Part shown: one piece after another, positions 40,421 to 52,145 of the stretch
Position numbering within the stretch: position 1 is the stretch's first letter
Layout of the letters: each line of letters begins with the position of its first letter
Assembly: GCF_910589235.1 (NCBI RefSeq)
Contig: NC_060956.1
Span: 15,714,499-15,778,498, forward strand
DNA: 64,000 nucleotides
Origin: Vespa crabro
Lineage: Eukaryota > Arthropoda > Insecta > Hymenoptera > Vespidae
Direction of reading: 5' to 3'
Made by a program: the position numbers and the translations under genes
Notes under the pieces: model-generated
The model's input: the letters and a program-made list of their open reading frames with translations, nothing else
Told to the model about the DNA's origin: nothing
Database searches by the model: none

Positions 40421-40799
40421 CATGTTGTCGGGAACAATGAGGAAACTGACATTGACCGGAACGTGACTAATACAGATCAATTTTGTAAACAAACATAAAA
40501 TAACTAGTTTCAAACAATTAATCCGCACAAATTATAATCGTTCGAAGAAATCGAAGATCATTGCTTGTTTATCGGAACATAATAACTTTTTATAAAGCTT
40601 ATTAAGCAATGTTTATAATTGCGGATATTACGAAATAACAGATATTATCATTCGTGTTCGAAAAAGAATATATCACGGGAAGCACGTATATAGGTACGCG
40701 TTAATTAACGCTAATTGGACTATATTCGACATGTTTTTAAGCTCTGATAGTTTCTTCTTTGGACAAGTATTAATCCAATGGACAACCATAACTGTTTTC

Positions 40800-41270
40800 C
40801 GTCAATAAAGTGAGTGATCGAAGTTTGTATCGATCCACATTATATAGCTCACGAGGGACTGGCCGACGTAATGGGATCAGTAAGAGAATCGTTCAGTTAT
40901 ACGCTAGTCGAATTTATAGCATTTCTTGAGTTTCAATTCGAGCACGAGTGAAGTTAGACTTGATAAACCGATTATTGAAGGAGGGACTGACGTATACGGG
41001 ACTGTGTATCGGACTTGTTGAATCAAGTATATATGAGAAATGAGTGGTCCTGAGATGTACAAGATGGCAGATGAGAAGAACTCGGGAGAGAACGTTCGTG
41101 AGTGAAGCCGGTGCTTAAAAGGGAGAAGCTTTTACTGGAATAAGAAATGAGAACTTGTTAAGATTTTAATTCCGAGAAAGATCGAATAATTATATTATAT
41201 TTATAAATAATAACTAAGTCAGTTAATAAAAGATAAAATACCTGTTCGAGCGTTAGTATCAACAATAACA
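40800..41270 (+). mobile_element. LTR-like or leader region upstream of a gag remnant
   Basis: This stretch, moderately richer in GC than its flanks, lies directly before a gag-like reading frame. It includes TATA-like TATATGA (about 41030), several AATAAA-like motifs, and ends near AACAATAACA followed by TTGGCAACC. That junction would suit an LTR end (CA) next to a primer-binding site. No second copy exists in the window, so the start is unknown and the LTR call is inference. Confidence 0.4.
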
Positions 41271-41282
41271 TTGGCAACCTTT

Positions 41283-41690
41283 TAAGTGACTTCCAAGATG
41301 ACGACGATTTGTTTATAAAATGGAGACAACAAGTTAAATTACTTCAATGCACATACGATTTAAATAAGAATTTTATGAAAGTCTTGATCGGCTTTAAATT
41401 AGAAAGACGATGCTTTCAAGTGATTAAACTCGAAGCAGGATTATTTAAATCTCCCGATATATGAATTATTGAACAAAATAGCCAATATATTTGATCATCG
41501 GCCAAGCAGATTCAAGTTGAAGGAAGGTTGTGATAATTTAACGAACAATTTGCTGACTATTATCACGATAAGATCATTTTAACGAATCGAACCCCGATTG
41601 ATAAAAGTCAAATCGTGATTTATCTGATTGATGGCCTTCGAGATCAAGCTCGTGTACAGAAGTTCCGGACAAAGTGTTTCATACGCGTGG
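41283..41690 (+). mobile_element. Gypsy-type gag remnant, plus strand
   Basis: A plus-strand frame starting SDFQDDDDLFIKWRQQVKLL, followed by LIGFKLERRCF, resembles the capsid-like region of insect Ty3/gypsy Gag: an acidic start, a W-x-x-x-V-x-x-L helix and an L-x-G-x-A-like turn. It is interrupted by a stop near 41462. A later piece near 41.56-41.67 kb reads TPIDKSQIVIYLIDGLRDQAR, typical of the same domain. It is degenerate and non-functional. It lies on the strand opposite to the neighbouring pol remnant, so the two are separate insertions or one was inverted. Confidence 0.7.
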
Positions 41691-41699
41691 GACGGCTAT

Positions 41700-43055
41700 A
41701 ATTTACACAAGCTTATACATCGATATAATGGGCGCATGGTGGACATAGTATTCTCTTGTTGCACTTGTAGTTCATATTTTGTTCATATCTATCGTTGAGG
41801 TCACAAACCCTTCAAACAAAAAATACTCACTAAATGTTCCCACTTATGTGAGAAATTTCGAAGCGTAGATGCCATTGCATGAGGTCCATCTTTAAACCGT
41901 TGAAACTTCCAGTAATGAACGTTCAATTAATTCAGAAGTCGAACGTTTGAAGAACGTTTCATTTTCTGGGAATTTCCATTCAGTTTTTTGAAAATCTGCC
42001 TTTGAGTGCATTGAATTTTATGACTAAAGCAGAGCTTTATTTTTAAAAAATTAGTAAAGACATAGAAAGCTAGTATCTTCGTTAGAAAAATCGGAGGGCT
42101 ATCTATCCATACTCTAACTAATTGTAAGTTTCTCTAAAACTAAAATCTTCCCATTTGAGAGAAAAATAACGAAGAACGTTCTTGAAAGCAGAATCTTTTC
42201 TAAAGCTGAAAGAAAAAAAATTTGTTCACGGTTTTTCATCTTTTACGGTCTTGAAAGTAACGCTTGTCTTCGACAAAAACTGTAACATCATTGTAACATT
42301 CCCGACGTATCTTTGTTATCGAACTAAATCAACATAGTTCTCTTTCATTGCTCTGAGGGACACGTTCTGAGGGGTCTGATAGAGTACGTGAAATAACGGA
42401 CAGTGGTAGATTGTGGAAGAGAAGTAAGAGGAAAGGGAGAAGAAAACCGAAGGGAGGAAGCGCTTATACCTCAAGAGGTATTCTCTTACTGAGCTTTTCT
42501 TCGAAGCGTAAGGTATATTACTGTTAGAAGGTAGCCGCGTTTCTTCGTCCGAAAGGATTTGCAACAACGTTGGGCTATGGGAAAAAGAGTGGGTGGAGAA
42601 GGGAGAAACCCTGAGAAACGACGAGGAATGGCGAGGACAGAATTACTTTCCCCCCTTTCACTCCCCTTTTCACTATCCCTTTACCGAGTCTTCGTCCGCT
42701 CGGAATTTCTCCTTCGGCCGTCTTACGAACGAAGACTTGCTTTCCCACCTCGGTGCTTTCGATATTCCCTTTGTTCGCACGCCTCCTTCTCTACCTCTCT
42801 TTTACCTTCCTTCCTTCCACTTGCATTAAGAACGCTCTACTCTGTCGTGTCTGGCGAGAGGAAAAACAATGGAGGGACGTTGAGAGTGAAAAAAGAAGAA
42901 GATGGCAGCCCCTTCGTTAGCCTCTATCGTTTTCTCGAAATAAAAGGAATCTCTTAGCTTCTTTTTGAATTTTATAAATCAACGCTGGATTCAGTTTTCA
43001 AAGTTTCCAAGCCGCAGAAAAGTTCTTCATATATGTATATATATATGAATATATG

Positions 43056-43058
<3 letters not shown>
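41700..43058. other. Intronic DNA, no gene recognised
   Basis: Bases 42.35-42.92 kb are GC-richer, with overlapping open frames on both strands lacking domains. The rest is AT-rich. Confidence 0.4.

Positions 43059-43118
<60 letters not shown>
43059..43118. repeat. (TA)n microsatellite
   Basis: Pure TA run of about 60 bp, self-complementary. Confidence 0.95.
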
Positions 43119-43120
<2 letters not shown>

Positions 43121-43320
43121 TTCGTATATATTCATAGAGAGAAGTATGATAGTGAAATAAATCGAGATGAGTCTGGTTGGTAATAAATACCTATAGCTAC
43201 ATACTTATGAAAAGTTGAGCAAATTAACTTTTACGAATGAAAACTCGCTGCGTTTAGTTTGAACTTTCAAAAGGAAGGAAAGAAGATGAAGGTGGATGAG
43301 AAAAAAACAAAAGCAAGAGG

Positions 43321-43366
43321 GAAAGAGAGAGAGAGAGAGAGAGAGAATGAGAGAGAGAGAGAGAGT
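43321..43366. repeat. (GA)n microsatellite in intron B-C
   Basis: GA run with one AATGA break. Confidence 0.95.
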
Positions 43367-44479
43367 TTAAAGGAATCCATTCGTACCATCGATAGGCTAT
43401 AAAACTTGACTAGATAGAGGAGTGCTCCGCGACGACATTTAGAAAATTTACCGGGACTGATATTTCTACGCTCGAGTCCACCCTTGTCCAAGAGATTTTC
43501 TCGTGTCAGCTCTCTTTCGTAAAGAAGAAGCCAAAGATTGGTGCGCACTCCTTCCGAACTCGTTAAACTTTCAGAAAACCGGAAAGACTCAGTCCGATTT
43601 CGTCTATGTATAAATCACCAAATGGCTAACCAAGTGGCTAACCAAATGGAATAAGAAAGGAACATTCTTTTTCCTGTTTCTTTTCTTTTTTCTTTATTAG
43701 TATCGATGAACAATGTAACTTCGAAATTACATTTTCTCTGTAAGGGGAAGGGGAATGATTCGGAAGAAAGAAAAGACGTATATTATTGCAAAGGAAGATT
43801 CAGGATTGTCTCGTGTTTTATCTATCTTTAATCTCTGATCTCTAGTATGTCCTATAGAGAACATCAGTACTTAATAACGTTGTTTTCATCACATAAATTA
43901 TCATAGGAGTAATATAATTATGACGAGAAATTCACGAAAAAAGGAAGATCGAAAGATCGTTGATATTTTTCTTGGATCGTCGAAAATATTTTTCTTACAT
44001 CATTGAAAATATCTATCTTGGATTGTATTCTCTCGAAAGAACACGATTGTATAGCTACTTGTTGCTTCCTCGAAATCTCTTTTTATATCTCTTTTTTTCG
44101 ATTTATTCCTTCTTTTACTTTTTAATTCCGTTCTGCGATCATTGACTCAAACATTGGCTTTTGACTTTACCAGCATCCTGAAGGCGACCTAAAAGGATAT
44201 TCTAGGAGGACTGATTCCATGAGCATGTTAACTATGCGCGTTTCGCCGGTCCGTTGTTCTTGTAAAAGAAACTGACCGGATAGGGCCCATCGCTTGATGC
44301 AAGTATTCGTAGAAGTTACACATTGCAAAAGCACTCAAGATGCTTCGTGCCGATAAAGCGCGATTCCCGCATAATGCTTCACCTACACACATACCAATAC
44401 CAAGCTTATCCGACAATGAGATAAAGTAGATCGGTAATGAGGATAGCCGTATAATCGAATCGTCCATTGCCTCATTTAC

Positions 44480-44532
44480 TCTCTCTCTCTCTCTCTCTCT
44501 TTTTCTCTCTTTCTCTCTCTTTCTCTCTTTCT
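44480..44532. repeat. (CT)n microsatellite in intron B-C
   Basis: CT run with TTTT breaks, about 220 bp before exon C. Confidence 0.95.
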
Positions 44533-44755
44533 TCGAACATTACCAGAGTTATCTCGTTTTGAACGATCGCAAAGCGGCTAGAACTTTATCGTGTACCCTT
44601 TTTTCTCCCCGACAATTGTCCCTTTCGCATTTGATAAGGTTTGATAAAAAGTATTTCTTAAAAAAACACTAATTGATTTTATTTATTTTAATAGATTAAA
44701 CTAAATAATATAAATTAAATTAAAAAAAATCGGTCGATTGTTCAATTTTCTTCAG

Positions 44756-45056
44756 GAACGGTCACAGGCTGACGCATCGGAACAAAAAGCCATTCGAGTG
44801 CCAGGCCGAAGGCTGTGGAAAATCCTATTGCGATGCGAGGAGTCTAAGGAGGCATAGAGAGAATCATCATGCCGGTTGTAAGGGAAACGAAAGTGTCAAT
44901 CCCAGTAGTCCGACGACGGGGCCTCATACACCAAACACACCCGGTTCTAATCCTAGCACTCCGAGTACGCCTGGCACTACGTCGACGTCGAATGGACACG
45001 GGCATACTGCTTTGAAACAACTCTTAGCCACCGAGCCAACGAACCAGCAACAAAAG
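44756..45056 (+). CDS. Internal exon C of the zinc-finger gene: end of finger 2, finger 3 and Ser/Thr-Pro-rich tail
   Basis: A 301-bp exon after a pyrimidine-rich acceptor TTTTCTTCAG and before a donor GTACGTG. Its first G completes the split Leu codon, giving NGHRLTH to finish finger 2. The linker RNKKPFE is followed by finger 3, CQAEGCGKSYCDARSLRRH, which has an unusual C-x4-C knuckle, then ENHH (C-x4-C-x12-H-x3-H). After the finger comes a low-complexity tail with one Ser-Pro and four Thr-Pro pairs, an HGH patch, and the segment TALKQLLATEPTNQQQK. The exon ends on a complete codon, so the protein continues beyond it. The extended knuckle and the KSYCDxRSLRRH signature match my memory of vertebrate ZNF541/TRERF1 finger 3; those proteins carry an ELM2-SANT module further on and work with histone deacetylases. 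The deacetylase link is inference from the family and no ELM2/SANT exon was found here. If the intron is retained the frame stops at 45075-45077. Confidence 0.95.
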
Positions 45057-45863
45057 GTACGTGTCCTTTATATATAACACGATCTCTCTTCTATTTTGTT
45101 TTTTCTCGACAGCTATATATAACGATTAACATTGAAACACAAAGATCCGAGGATGACTCGTATAAATAAATTTCTACGCAATAAACTTTTTCCGTTGGAT
45201 TGATGCTTCGTTAGACGAAGAAACGATAGAACATTGTCTCGATTTAGATCGTCACTACTTATCTACGAACACGTAGACCTAGTTGCGATTTCCTCGGAAT
45301 TGCTTCTCGATATTGCTTTCGCTCAGGATAGATTTAAGGATTTACCGAGAGAATCCAGCGTGGATCAATTCGTCAATGTGAAAGAGGATTAGGTGCCTTC
45401 TCGGGATCGTCGAGTAGTACGCATTAGGAGCCGGAAATAAGACGTTATCAATTTTGCGTGCATCGATCGTAAAGAGTGACGTATGTATCTCTAGCAAGCT
45501 CAATTAATCGGTCTACGTTTTATTCCACTGACAATGAAACATATGGAGCCCAAGTATCACGGTAAGAAAAGAGTCGTTAATTCTTTTTACAAGCTAAGGA
45601 TAATAGGATTGGTAGTGTACAGATAATTGGAAACACACAACCGTTAATCCCTCGAGTAGAAATACTCGTGTTTTTCGAGCCGATTTGGAGGAGAACTCTA
45701 GGTATTCGCTTCCACCTTTGAACTTCGATTATTGGCGAAGCCTGACTGCTTACTTATCGGACTTTACTGGCTAAAACGTAAGCAGCAAACTTGTACTATA
45801 CCTAATTAAACTGCGAGCTATCGTCTGGCGATAAAAGAATGTACGAAAAAAACCGGACCGACA

Positions 45864-45931
45864 AGGAGGAGGAGAAGGAGAAGGAGGAGGAGGAGAAGGA
45901 GGAGGAGGAGGAGGAGGAGGAGGAGGAGGAG
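45864..45931. repeat. (GGA)n trinucleotide repeat
   Basis: About 22 GGA units with GAA variants. It reads as poly-Pro or poly-Leu on the minus strand, which explains two open frames there. Confidence 0.95.
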
Positions 45932-46200
45932 CAAAAGAAGAGAAGAGTAGTGGTAGGTACCAGCGAAGGTATGCCACTGGCAGTCCTCTTTGTCTTTCTC
46001 TCCTCCTTTTAGCCTCTCCATCTACCATCGGCCCTGCTGGAAATTTGTTCTTGGTTTCATGGAGCACGGAATTATCGCTGCTTTCAAAGTTGTGCACTTA
46101 CACAGGGGAAGGGAAGGCAAAGATCGACGAGAAAGAAACTACGGTGAAGGGGTGCGAATGAGTGTGTGGAAGTAGATATAAGAGAATGGGACGACTCATG

Positions 46201-46214
46201 AGAGAGACAGAAAA

Positions 46215-46283
<69 letters not shown>

Positions 46284-46288
46284 GAGAA
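46201..46288. repeat. (GA)n microsatellite
   Basis: About 88 bp of GA with AAAG breaks. Confidence 0.95.
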
Positions 46289-47159
46289 TAGTTAAACCGA
46301 GACTCGGAATCTACGATATTGAGTTAGAAGTAAGGCAGTATACTGAAGTGGGGTCTAATAAAATTTGATGACCGGGAACTTCGTAATGAAAATGAGACGC
46401 GAAAAGAGGAAAAGTTGATGACGGGCGGGGTGGCGATGTAAGAGAGAAAAAAAGGAAAGCAGGGTAACGTGAACAAGAAACGACGCGACCGACTAGGAAA
46501 ACTTTTCAGAAGCGGCCTTGATTTATGATATTTCATCGATCGCCGTGAACGCGCGCGTACCGTTCTTTCTTATCGTTGGTACGAACGGATGAACCCAATT
46601 TATAGCGTTCTTATACTTAGCGAAGAGAAAGAGGGATAGATCGATCTCTCGTTCGTTTCTATGATGAGACTAACGAGTCCACGTCCACAAGAGAACCGAT
46701 CGGAGGCCGGAGATAGCAAGGAACTATTAATTAAAAATGTCTTTGAGACGATATGTGACTTAGAAGAATGTTATGATCGTTTGGCGAAGTTCATTCATAA
46801 GAAAGGAAAGTATTCGTTATTATAATTCCTCTCACCTTTGTTCAGAAAGACGATCCTACTTAAGAAAAGGAGAAAGCCCCATGCTAATCTGATTAAATGA
46901 ATCCTATTGTCTCTCGCTTTAAACGAGTACGCCGTCCTGCAATTACATTTCGAGCTCGTTTCATTCGACCGAATATGTACGAATTGTTTCAAGAAAACGG
47001 TTCCTCTCTACTTCATAATATTTCGACAATCCTTGATCCAACATCGTCTTTCAATTTTCTTAGAAGATTATACTAAATATCGAATTTGCCGTGAGGAAAC
47101 AGAAATAAAAAAATAAAGTTTTAAGTAAAATTAGAGAAAAAGGAAAAAAGATAAAAAGA

Positions 47160-47172
47160 AAGAGAGAGAGAA

Positions 47173-47211
<39 letters not shown>

Positions 47212-47212
47212 C
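47160..47212. repeat. (GA)n microsatellite
   Basis: GA run followed by a short GATA run. Confidence 0.95.
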
Positions 47213-47866
47213 AGATAGATAGACAAGGACAGAGAGCAGTAAGAAAGAAGAAGAAGAGAATCAACGATATGTTCGGTCGATTGACAGGTACAATTTTCTC
47301 GACGTGTCAAAATGCAAATTTCTAAGACGAAGGGTGCGAAAAAACTTTAGCGTCGAATTCAAAATCGCAAAGAGGGAAGGATGGAATCGGAATAAAGAAC
47401 GGGAAGGTGTCAAACATTCTCCGTTGACGGGATTTTCTCAGATGGTCCGTTAAAGAAGAGTAGATGGCGAGGAGAAGGAATAGAGTAAAAAGAAGTGATT
47501 CGACATCAAAAGATGTGTCTCCCAGATCCGAACCGAGTTCGAATCGTGCCATAAGAAGTTGCATCTGCAAGTTATGATTATCACCTTGGAAAATTACTGT
47601 TTTTGTCGTACAACCGCATGGGATCTTAGACGAAGAAAAATTTTCATAATGTTTTCTCTCATAAGATAGTTCCTTCTCAGACATCTTACTACGAAAAATT
47701 CAATTTTTTCTTTTTTTCCTTTTTTCTCAATTGCGCTTTAAATGCTCGAATAAAGAAACGAACATTCGTACGTTTATTAGAATTTGCGAACTCATTTTGA
47801 TAGAGAGATCTTTGAAAAGAAAAAGAGAAAGAAAGAATGTGCAAATATATACATATACTTACAAGA

Positions 47867-47869
<3 letters not shown>

Positions 47870-47932
<63 letters not shown>
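47870..47932. repeat. (GA)n microsatellite
   Basis: Nearly pure GA run of about 60 bp. Confidence 0.95.
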
Positions 47933-47934
<2 letters not shown>

Positions 47935-50900
47935 ACAATGTAATCATTGTCAATGCATCCACTGAGTGCACTTCTCTTACGTAATTCTAAGCAATCCTAA
48001 TTGCTGTTTCAAAGAGGCATTCGAAGTGCACTGGAATTATCTTCTTACCACTGTAAGATTAAAAGTTAGATCAGAAGGATCCTAAGGACGGAACACAAAT
48101 CTAACTTTAAAAAGTTTTATGACATGGCTCTTACAAATTATTCTAACGATTAACGAAAATATGTTTAAAAAAATTGACGCAAAATTGACCTTGATCTTGA
48201 AATCCAAAGTTAAAAATTTGTTTTTTATTGAGATTTACTACTTGTTGCAAGAATGAAAAATGTAAAAGGAATCGTATGCTGCAATCAAATCATTATCTTA
48301 AAAAACAATATGGAAGTATTTAGCGTTCTTTTTTTTTATCTTGAATTTCTTTTACTTGCGTACGTTCTCGCTCGCTTGTATTTACTAACTTGAATTAATC
48401 ATATACATGTCGTATGTTTATGTACTCGTGCACATTTACGATCTCATAAACGTATGTGTATATATACTTGCACGTCTCTTTGCCTTCGGAGAATCTTGAT
48501 CGAGATCAAAAAGAGTCTCTGGATGGAGTTCCGATCCTCTAGGAATATTTTCAACTTTGCAAATTACGTTCGACTTGGTTCGAAGTTTAGGAATGTTTTT
48601 TTTTTCTTCATCTCTCTTTCTTTCTCCTCGTTTTTCATTCGAACTATCGTTCACAGGAATATGACAGACAAATATATCGACGAATCAAAATCGAGTATTT
48701 AAGAACTAGTCAAGTATTCAAGCTTAATTATTAAAAATTTTTTTCTTTTGTCTCTTATATTTCTTATCAAACTCGTCGATATCTTTTATTCTCAATTACG
48801 AAAGCACAGATCGGTGTTCGTGTAGATCGATTAAGCAAGATGGAAGAAAAATGGAATGGGACAACTGGGAGTTGTCGAGATAACGGAAGGTTTCTTCGAT
48901 CGATCTAATTAGATCAAGCCCTTTAATTCGTCTCACGATTTCGAATCTTCGAGGTTTCGCTTCGATGTTGTTAATCCGTGGACAAACGAAAGAATTCTAG
49001 TAACGAAAGGTTGCTCGTTACTTTGTCTTTATCTTGTTTAGACTATTGCGCCGGAAGTATCCGTCTGGAAGTTCTTCATTTCGAAAGTAACTCGAAACTT
49101 TTTGAATTACGATAAACGAGCCAAGTAGAGTAAAAAAGTTTGTGCGATCTTTCGAAATGAGATCCTTCTTTTCAAGAATTTCACGGCACCAAATTTTATA
49201 TCCGGAAATTCCTCAGAGATGAGTAATTTCGGAATCTCATTTGTGTTTTAACTCATTTGGAATATCGGGAGGATCACGCATACTCGAATTCAGTCGGAAA
49301 GCATTATACAGAACGAGATGAATGATTTCTTTGAATCGTATAATTGTGTTTCCACCGAGTACGCTAACGATTAATCCTTCGCCTCGAATTTCATCCAATT
49401 TTCCAAGCGAAATTGCCAAGCGACTACAACTTCGTTTTCGTTTGACCAAGAATATATCGTGTTCTGTTCTATTCCTATACCGCGATCTTAACGAGTATTA
49501 CCGCGTAATGATCTCTTTTAAGAACTCTACTGGAAAAGACAGATCCGTATTTTTATTCGACTTTGGTGTATATAAACGAAGGATCATTACTATAATCGTC
49601 AAAACGTAGAAAGAAAAATATGCCTCATTTCGATTTGACGGTGTAAAGACCAGAAAGCTTTATAAATAGATTCATTTATCACAAACGAGAATCTACGTTA
49701 AATAGTTGGAAGAAAAAATTCCAACTGGACGATCCTCCTTTGCGTTTTCGTATTCGTTTATAAAAGACCAACAATGTTCCTAGTATTTGTAAAACGACTG
49801 TTATTAGAGATAATCCTCTTTATTTAATCCACCTTATATTACGGCAAAACGTGTATTAATCTTAAAAAGGATATAGGGAACAAATTTGTGGAATTATACG
49901 AAAAGAAAATCGAGTTTCTCTATAAATTCCTTCGTATTGAAGAACACGAGCTATAAGCATCGAAGCGTAGAAGTTGCAGAATTCCACGAATCATCGGCTG
50001 AGAACGGAAATTGACGTCCACTCCCGTAGGGGCTTTACAAGCGAAATGGTGAGGGGTTCTATCTTGCTAAGAAATGAGTTACTCAGAAAAAGAAAAGATA
50101 TAGAGATAAGAAAGAATTTTTTTCTAAGATACGATCGATTAATTATCATTAAGGCTTTTTATGGAAGAAAAGAATAGAAACATTGACTGTCGTCTTGTAG
50201 ATGCACACAAGATTCTAGTATCTTTAAACATGTCTTTCAAAAAAGTTTTTATCCCACTCATTCGTAAAAGGAATTCGATCATTCTCGTTTTATTTTCATT
50301 GTACGGACAGAGAATTCATTTTGCAAATCGAATTCATGCTTATTAGATTTCCATTGTTTAAACGCGTTCACGATTCTCGAGCATTGTCAATCATGAAGAA
50401 TATTTTTATTATATTACAAAAAGGCTCAACGTTTGATCAGCCATATCATTGATGGAATGTACGGTATGTGCTTTCACTTCATGATAAAAACATAGTGAGA
50501 TCTATAAAATTCAATTCACCAAGGGATGCTATTTCATTAGCTAGGCTACTCCAGTCATTTTTATTTCTACACATTTTATTCAGGAAGGATCAAAGGAATA
50601 TGTGCTTTCAGAGTGATATGTGATTTTGGTTACACCTATACCTAAGCGTGTATCTAATGATTTTGTCATTGGAATACGAGTGAATATAGAATTTAAAACA
50701 CAAGGAATTTATGTTGCATTTGTCTTAAATCCTATCACGATATACTCGATGAGATCATTCACTCGTAATAGGCAGTGATAAAACAGGAATGCAAAGAATT
50801 ATAGAACTTTATACTTCTAGCTTTATACTTTTATAAAATGTAGAAATCTGTTATTGTTTATTTAATTTTTTGCTTATACAAAAATCTTTCCTTTCTCTTT

Positions 50901-52010
50901 TTTTTCCAAAGATATCGAGATCACAAAGTAGATTCTAATTTTAACTCTGATTTACAGCGAGAATCACTTTCGGTATTTTCTCTTTTTATTTTTATTTTTC
51001 TTTTTTTTTCTTTTCTTTTTTTTTCTTTTCTTCCTTCATCGTGGAAGGGCGCTTGTGAAAAATAAACGAGTCGATGCAACTCGGTACAACTCGGTACATC
51101 GTCGTTCCGATCCATTAAACCATACGCCGTGGCAAGTTTTTCGAGGTTGCGCACGCGTGGAGACAGCTATGTCCGTGTATGCCTGTGTAAGTGGTGAACA
51201 CAGCTACGAGAGAACGTTCGATATTCCAGCGTAAAGCAACGTACACGAGCGCGAGTGAGCCGTGAGGAAAAAGGCTAAGCACTAGCGTTATTGATGACCG
51301 ACATGTCGGACAGTTCGCCTTGATTTATCGGTCTTGAAAAGAAAGAAATATCTCTCCTTCAGGTCGACCATAAAAGAGAAGCAAAGATAAGCGTTCGAGA
51401 GTCTCAGCTGATACGGGACGACGGAAATTTACAATAATATTCATTTCGGAAAGTAACAATGCATCTCCTATGATTTTATTTTTCCACATTTCATCATAAT
51501 CGAACGAATTTTTTTACCATAGACTGCATAACAGATATCGGTGCGAGAATTGCTCGATCGGATCGTTATTAAAAAAGAAGTATCACTGATATTCAAAAAT
51601 AATGACTTGATTGATTACATTGTAATAAGCGAAATAGTCAATCGAGATTCGCTGATAATATAATCGATTTATTTCACTATGATTAATCACTTTGCTAGGT
51701 TAATTCGCTAACTTTTTACTCAATATCGACTGCCTCTATGTATCTATAATCATTGAGTTTTGAAGAATCTCATAAAGAGTTGAATCGTGAATGTCTTTTA
51801 TATTTTTCTTGGTTCGTCCCGTCTGTGAAATCTTTTCTCTTTGTCTTTGGAAAAAGAAAAAAGAAGTAAAAATACATTTCGTGATACAATAAAAACAAAA
51901 CATATAGAAATAGAATAGCCAATAGTGAATTGCAAGTGCTAAGAAAAGGACGTGAATGTACAATAATATTCGTTCGAGATGAACAAAAATTTCACCAAAC
52001 TCTCGCACAG

Positions 52011-52085
52011 AAGAGAAAGAGAAAGAGAGAAAGAAAGTGAGGTGGAGTGAAAGAGAGAGGGCAAAAGAGTGAGATAGAGAGAGAA

Positions 52086-52116
<31 letters not shown>

Positions 52117-52145
52117 GGGAGAGAGAGAGAGAGAGAGTGAAAGGG
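52011..52145. repeat. Long interrupted (GA)n tract
   Basis: About 135 bp of GA with AAAG, GTGG and GAGC breaks. Confidence 0.95.

Larger units (their letters stand above)
33646..44755 (+). other. Intron between zinc-finger exons B and C (11.1 kb, phase 2)
   Basis: Starts GTGAGTAC and ends TTCTTCAG; its ends are fixed by the reading frame through the finger-2 helix. It carries the two gypsy remnants (38.2-40.4 kb minus and 40.8-41.7 kb plus), a long TA tract at 43059 and GA and CT tracts at 43321 and 44480. It is strongly AT-rich between 35.1 and 38.2 kb. Confidence 0.85.
45057..52010. other. DNA downstream of exon C; no next exon identified
   Basis: Exon C ends on a full codon, so the following exon should start in phase 0. 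No candidate with recognisable coding content was found. The stretch holds the microsatellites listed and a GC-richer patch at 51.05-51.33 kb containing the 12-bp palindrome CCGACATGTCGG (51298-51309). Confidence 0.4.

Noticed and set aside
45771..46097. Poly-proline protein on the minus strand
   Set aside because: The proline run is the complement of the GGA repeat; another frame of the same repeat gives poly-leucine, as expected for a simple repeat.
47520..47560. GTTCGAATC-like sequence as a tRNA T-arm
   Set aside because: No matching acceptor stem, D-arm or anticodon arm around it.
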